In this document: piece after piece, positions 62,190 through 64,000 of the stretch
Layout: each line of letters begins with the position of its first letter
Position numbering within the stretch: position 1 is the first letter of the stretch
Assembly (NCBI RefSeq): GCF_001424905.1
Contig: NZ_LMCU01000001.1
Coordinates: forward strand, 2,101,480 to 2,165,479
Source: Leifsonia sp. Root112D2
GTDB lineage: Bacteria; Actinomycetota; Actinomycetes; Actinomycetales; Microbacteriaceae
DNA length: 64,000 nt
Direction of reading: 5' to 3'
The notes under the pieces: model-generated
Told to the model about the DNA's origin: nothing
What the model saw: the letters and a program-made list of their open reading frames with translations, nothing else
The model's database searches: none
Translations under genes and position numbers: made by a program

Positions 62190-63907
62190 CCACTCCCGAT
62201 TCGCTTCTCGCGGGCCTCGACGAACAGCAGCGCGTCGCTGCGGAGGCCCTGCTGGGACCGGTGTGCATTCTCGCCGGCGCCGGAACGGGCAAGACGCGAG
62301 CCATCACGCACCGCATCGCCTACGGTGTCGCATCCGGTGCGTACGCCCCGAACCGCGTCATGGCGCTCACCTTCACCTCGCGCTCGGCCGCGGAACTGCG
62401 CGGCAGGCTGCGGCAACTCGGAGCCGGCGGGGTGGCGGCACGCACCTTTCACGCTGCAGCCCTCAGCCAGCTCAACTTCTTCTGGCCGCAGGCCGTCGGC
62501 GGCCAGCCACCGAGCGTGCTCAGCGGCAAGGGCCGTATGCTCGGCCAGGCCGCCGAGAAACTCTCGCTCAAGGTCGACACCGCCACCCTGCGTGACGTCG
62601 CGGCCGAGATCGAGTGGCGCAAAGTTTCGGCGCTGAGCATCGATGACTACGCCGCGCGTCTCGAGAGCCGCACGATTCCGGGCCGGCTGACGGGCGAACA
62701 GCTGGTCATGCTGCATCAGGCATATGAATCTCTCAAAGACGAGCGGCGCCAGTTCGATTTCGAGGATGTGCTGCTCAGCTGCGCGGGAATGATCGAGACC
62801 GAGGCGTCTGTGGCCATGCAGGTGCGGGAGCAGTACCGCTTCTTCGTGGTCGATGAGTACCAGGACGTCTCGCCGCTGCAGCAGCACCTGCTCGACCTCT
62901 GGCTCGGAGGTCGTCGCGACATCTGCGTGGTCGGCGATGCCAGCCAGACCATCTATTCCTTCGCGGGCGCGCGCAGCGACTATCTTCTCGATTTCGAGCG
63001 GCGATACGCGGATGCCACGGTGGTGCGCCTCGAGCAGAACTACCGTTCGGTCTCCACCGTCGTCGACACCGCCAATCGGCTCATGAAGGGCAGGCCCGGC
63101 GCACTGGAGCTGCACTCGCTCCCTGACCGCCAATCGGTCTCAGCGACCGAGGCGGAAATCCGTTCACACAGTTCCGACATCGCCGAGGCCCGTGCCGTCG
63201 CTCAGGCGATTCTCGAGCAGATCGCCGCGGGAGTGAAGCCGGAGCACATCGCCGTGCTGTTCCGGGTGAACGTGCAGGCGGCGGCGCTGGAGACCGCGCT
63301 CGGCGAGGTCGGCGTGAGCTACCAGCTTCGCGGGGCGACGCGCTTCTTCGACCTGCCCGAGGTGCGCCAGGCGATCATGACGCTGCGCGCGGCATCCGTC
63401 TCGATCTCGGGGGAGCCGCTGTTCAAGTCGGTGAGCGACGTGCTGCGCTCGCTCGGCTGGAGCCAGAGCCCGCCGGAGGCGCGGGGCGCGGTGCGGGATC
63501 GCTGGGAGGCGCTGAACGCGATCATGGGCCTCGTCGACGAGGCGGCGCCCACAACCACGTTCCGGCAGTTCACGGATGAGCTGATGGAGCGCCAGGCCGG
63601 CCAGCACGACCCCACCGTTTCGGCCGTCACGCTGGCGACGCTGCACTCGGCCAAGGGCCTGGAGTGGGAGGCGGTGCACCTCATCGGCCTCAGCGAGGGG
63701 TTGGTTCCCATCAGTTATGCGAAGACCTTCGAGCAGATCGATGAGGAGCGTCGCCTGCTGTATGTCGGAATCACCCGCGCGCGGAGCCTGTTGCGCCTGA
63801 GCTGGTCACAGACGGGCCAGCAACGCGGCGGTCAGCGAGAGCCGTCACGTTTTCTGGCAGAGCTCGGCAGCCGCACTCCGCGTGTGGCCGGTGCCGCTCT
63901 GCGCTGA
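62186..63907 (+). CDS. UvrD/Rep-family DNA helicase (UvrD2-like, without HRDC domain)
   Basis: 573 aa. Walker A GAGTGKT (30-37), LTFTSRSAAELRGRL, motif II VVDEYQDVSPLQQ, VGDASQTIYSFAGA, LEQNYRS, TLHSAKGLEWEAV and VGITRARSLL. Position after nudC matches UvrD2 of mycobacteria, but the C-terminal HRDC region and the zinc-cysteine linker are missing: the chain ends about 50 residues after motif VI. Probably a 3'-5' helicase in repair. ATG overlaps the nudC stop (ATGA). Confidence 0.9.
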   Translation: MTTPDSLLAGLDEQQRVAAEALLGPVCILAGAGTGKTRAITHRIAYGVASGAYAPNRVMALTFTSRSAAELRGRLRQLGAGGVAARTFHAAALSQLNFFWPQAVGGQPPSVLSGKGRMLGQAAEKLSLKVDTATLRDVAAEIEWRKVSALSIDDYAARLESRTIPGRLTGEQLVMLHQAYESLKDERRQFDFEDVLLSCAGMIETEASVAMQVREQYRFFVVDEYQDVSPLQQHLLDLWLGGRRDICVVGDASQTIYSFAGARSDYLLDFERRYADATVVRLEQNYRSVSTVVDTANRLMKGRPGALELHSLPDRQSVSATEAEIRSHSSDIAEARAVAQAILEQIAAGVKPEHIAVLFRVNVQAAALETALGEVGVSYQLRGATRFFDLPEVRQAIMTLRAASVSISGEPLFKSVSDVLRSLGWSQSPPEARGAVRDRWEALNAIMGLVDEAAPTTTFRQFTDELMERQAGQHDPTVSAVTLATLHSAKGLEWEAVHLIGLSEGLVPISYAKTFEQIDEERRLLYVGITRARSLLRLSWSQTGQQRGGQREPSRFLAELGSRTPRVAGAALR

Positions 63908-64000
63908 CACCCCCGGTCGCGGCGTCGAGAAGCAGGCTCGAGTTCGTCAGGCTCGTTCCCGCCGCACCCCGCTGCTCGGCAGTGCTCTCGTGCGCGGTGA
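63908..64000. other. Terminal intergenic stretch
   Basis: 93 GC-rich bases with no credible gene. The stretch at about 63937-63957 (CAGGCTCGAGTTCGTCAGG) faintly resembles a decayed dispersed repeat. Confidence 0.3.

Noticed and set aside
52199..63907. A phage-defence island built on three helicases
   Set aside because: The gene order matches the chromosomal repair block adnAB-nudC-uvrD2 of actinobacteria, and no mobile-element signs surround it.

Overview
The window is a dense, high-GC chromosome segment of an actinomycete, most likely a member of Microbacteriaceae. The reasons are strong G/C bias at third codon positions, frequent GTG/TTG starts, many apparently leaderless promoters, actinobacterial families (DUF3117, DUF3107, AdnAB-type nucleases, actinobacterial DapD), and a gene order that resembles two blocks of the Mycobacterium tuberculosis chromosome. 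There are about 49 credible protein genes. I see no tRNA, rRNA, CRISPR array, insertion sequence or prophage.

Layout. 1-5.1 kb, minus strand: the NAD operon nrtR-nadA-nadB-nadC-cysteine desulfurase (cut by the window edge), headed by a perfect NrtR-type palindrome and a weaker second copy. 5.4-10.1 kb: a tandem glycine riboswitch followed by gcvT-gcvH-gcvP. 10.2-20.2 kb: a CPBP membrane protein, then an oligopeptide ABC system (two paralogous lipoproteins, DppB with a large inserted membrane region, DppC, fused DppD-DppF) interrupted by an opposed PH-like gene. 20.4-26.3 kb: typA, and the iron operon efeU-efeO-efeB behind a DtxR/IdeR-type box. 26.3-37.2 kb: ferredoxin, dapC, gltA, a NERD-domain protein, a penicillin acylase-family enzyme, an amidohydrolase, divergent dapD/dapE, and a PIG-V-like glycosyltransferase. 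37-45.4 kb: DUF3117, O-methyltransferase, tatB, an orphan truncated PIN gene flanked by copies of the tatB 3' end, a GPH symporter with a PLP decarboxylase, and mrp-DUF1003-MgtE-like with a divergent stress protein. 45.5-49.2 kb: aminopeptidase P, a PHP phosphoesterase and a secreted coiled-coil/lytic protein. 49.2-63.9 kb: DEAD-box helicase, ferritin-like protein, DUF3107, adnA-adnB, lspA, an FBP (EF-G-binding) gene behind a leaderless upstream ORF, an APH-fold pseudokinase, nudC and a UvrD-like helicase.

Most genes are ordinary core metabolism and repair. Less ordinary features: (i) a leaderless 24-codon upstream ORF and hairpins in front of the FBP gene, which look like a ribosome-sensing attenuator; (ii) a PIN-toxin remnant inserted at the tatB 3' end with a roughly 54-bp duplication; (iii) nested palindromic repeats of one family, two intergenic and others inside the reading frames of nadB and adnA, plus a different repeat inside gcvP; (iv) dapD and dapE firing divergently from a shared symmetric -10 with start codons 18 bp apart; (v) an APH-fold protein with its catalytic residues replaced; (vi) strong over-use of the word GGATGC/GCATCC.
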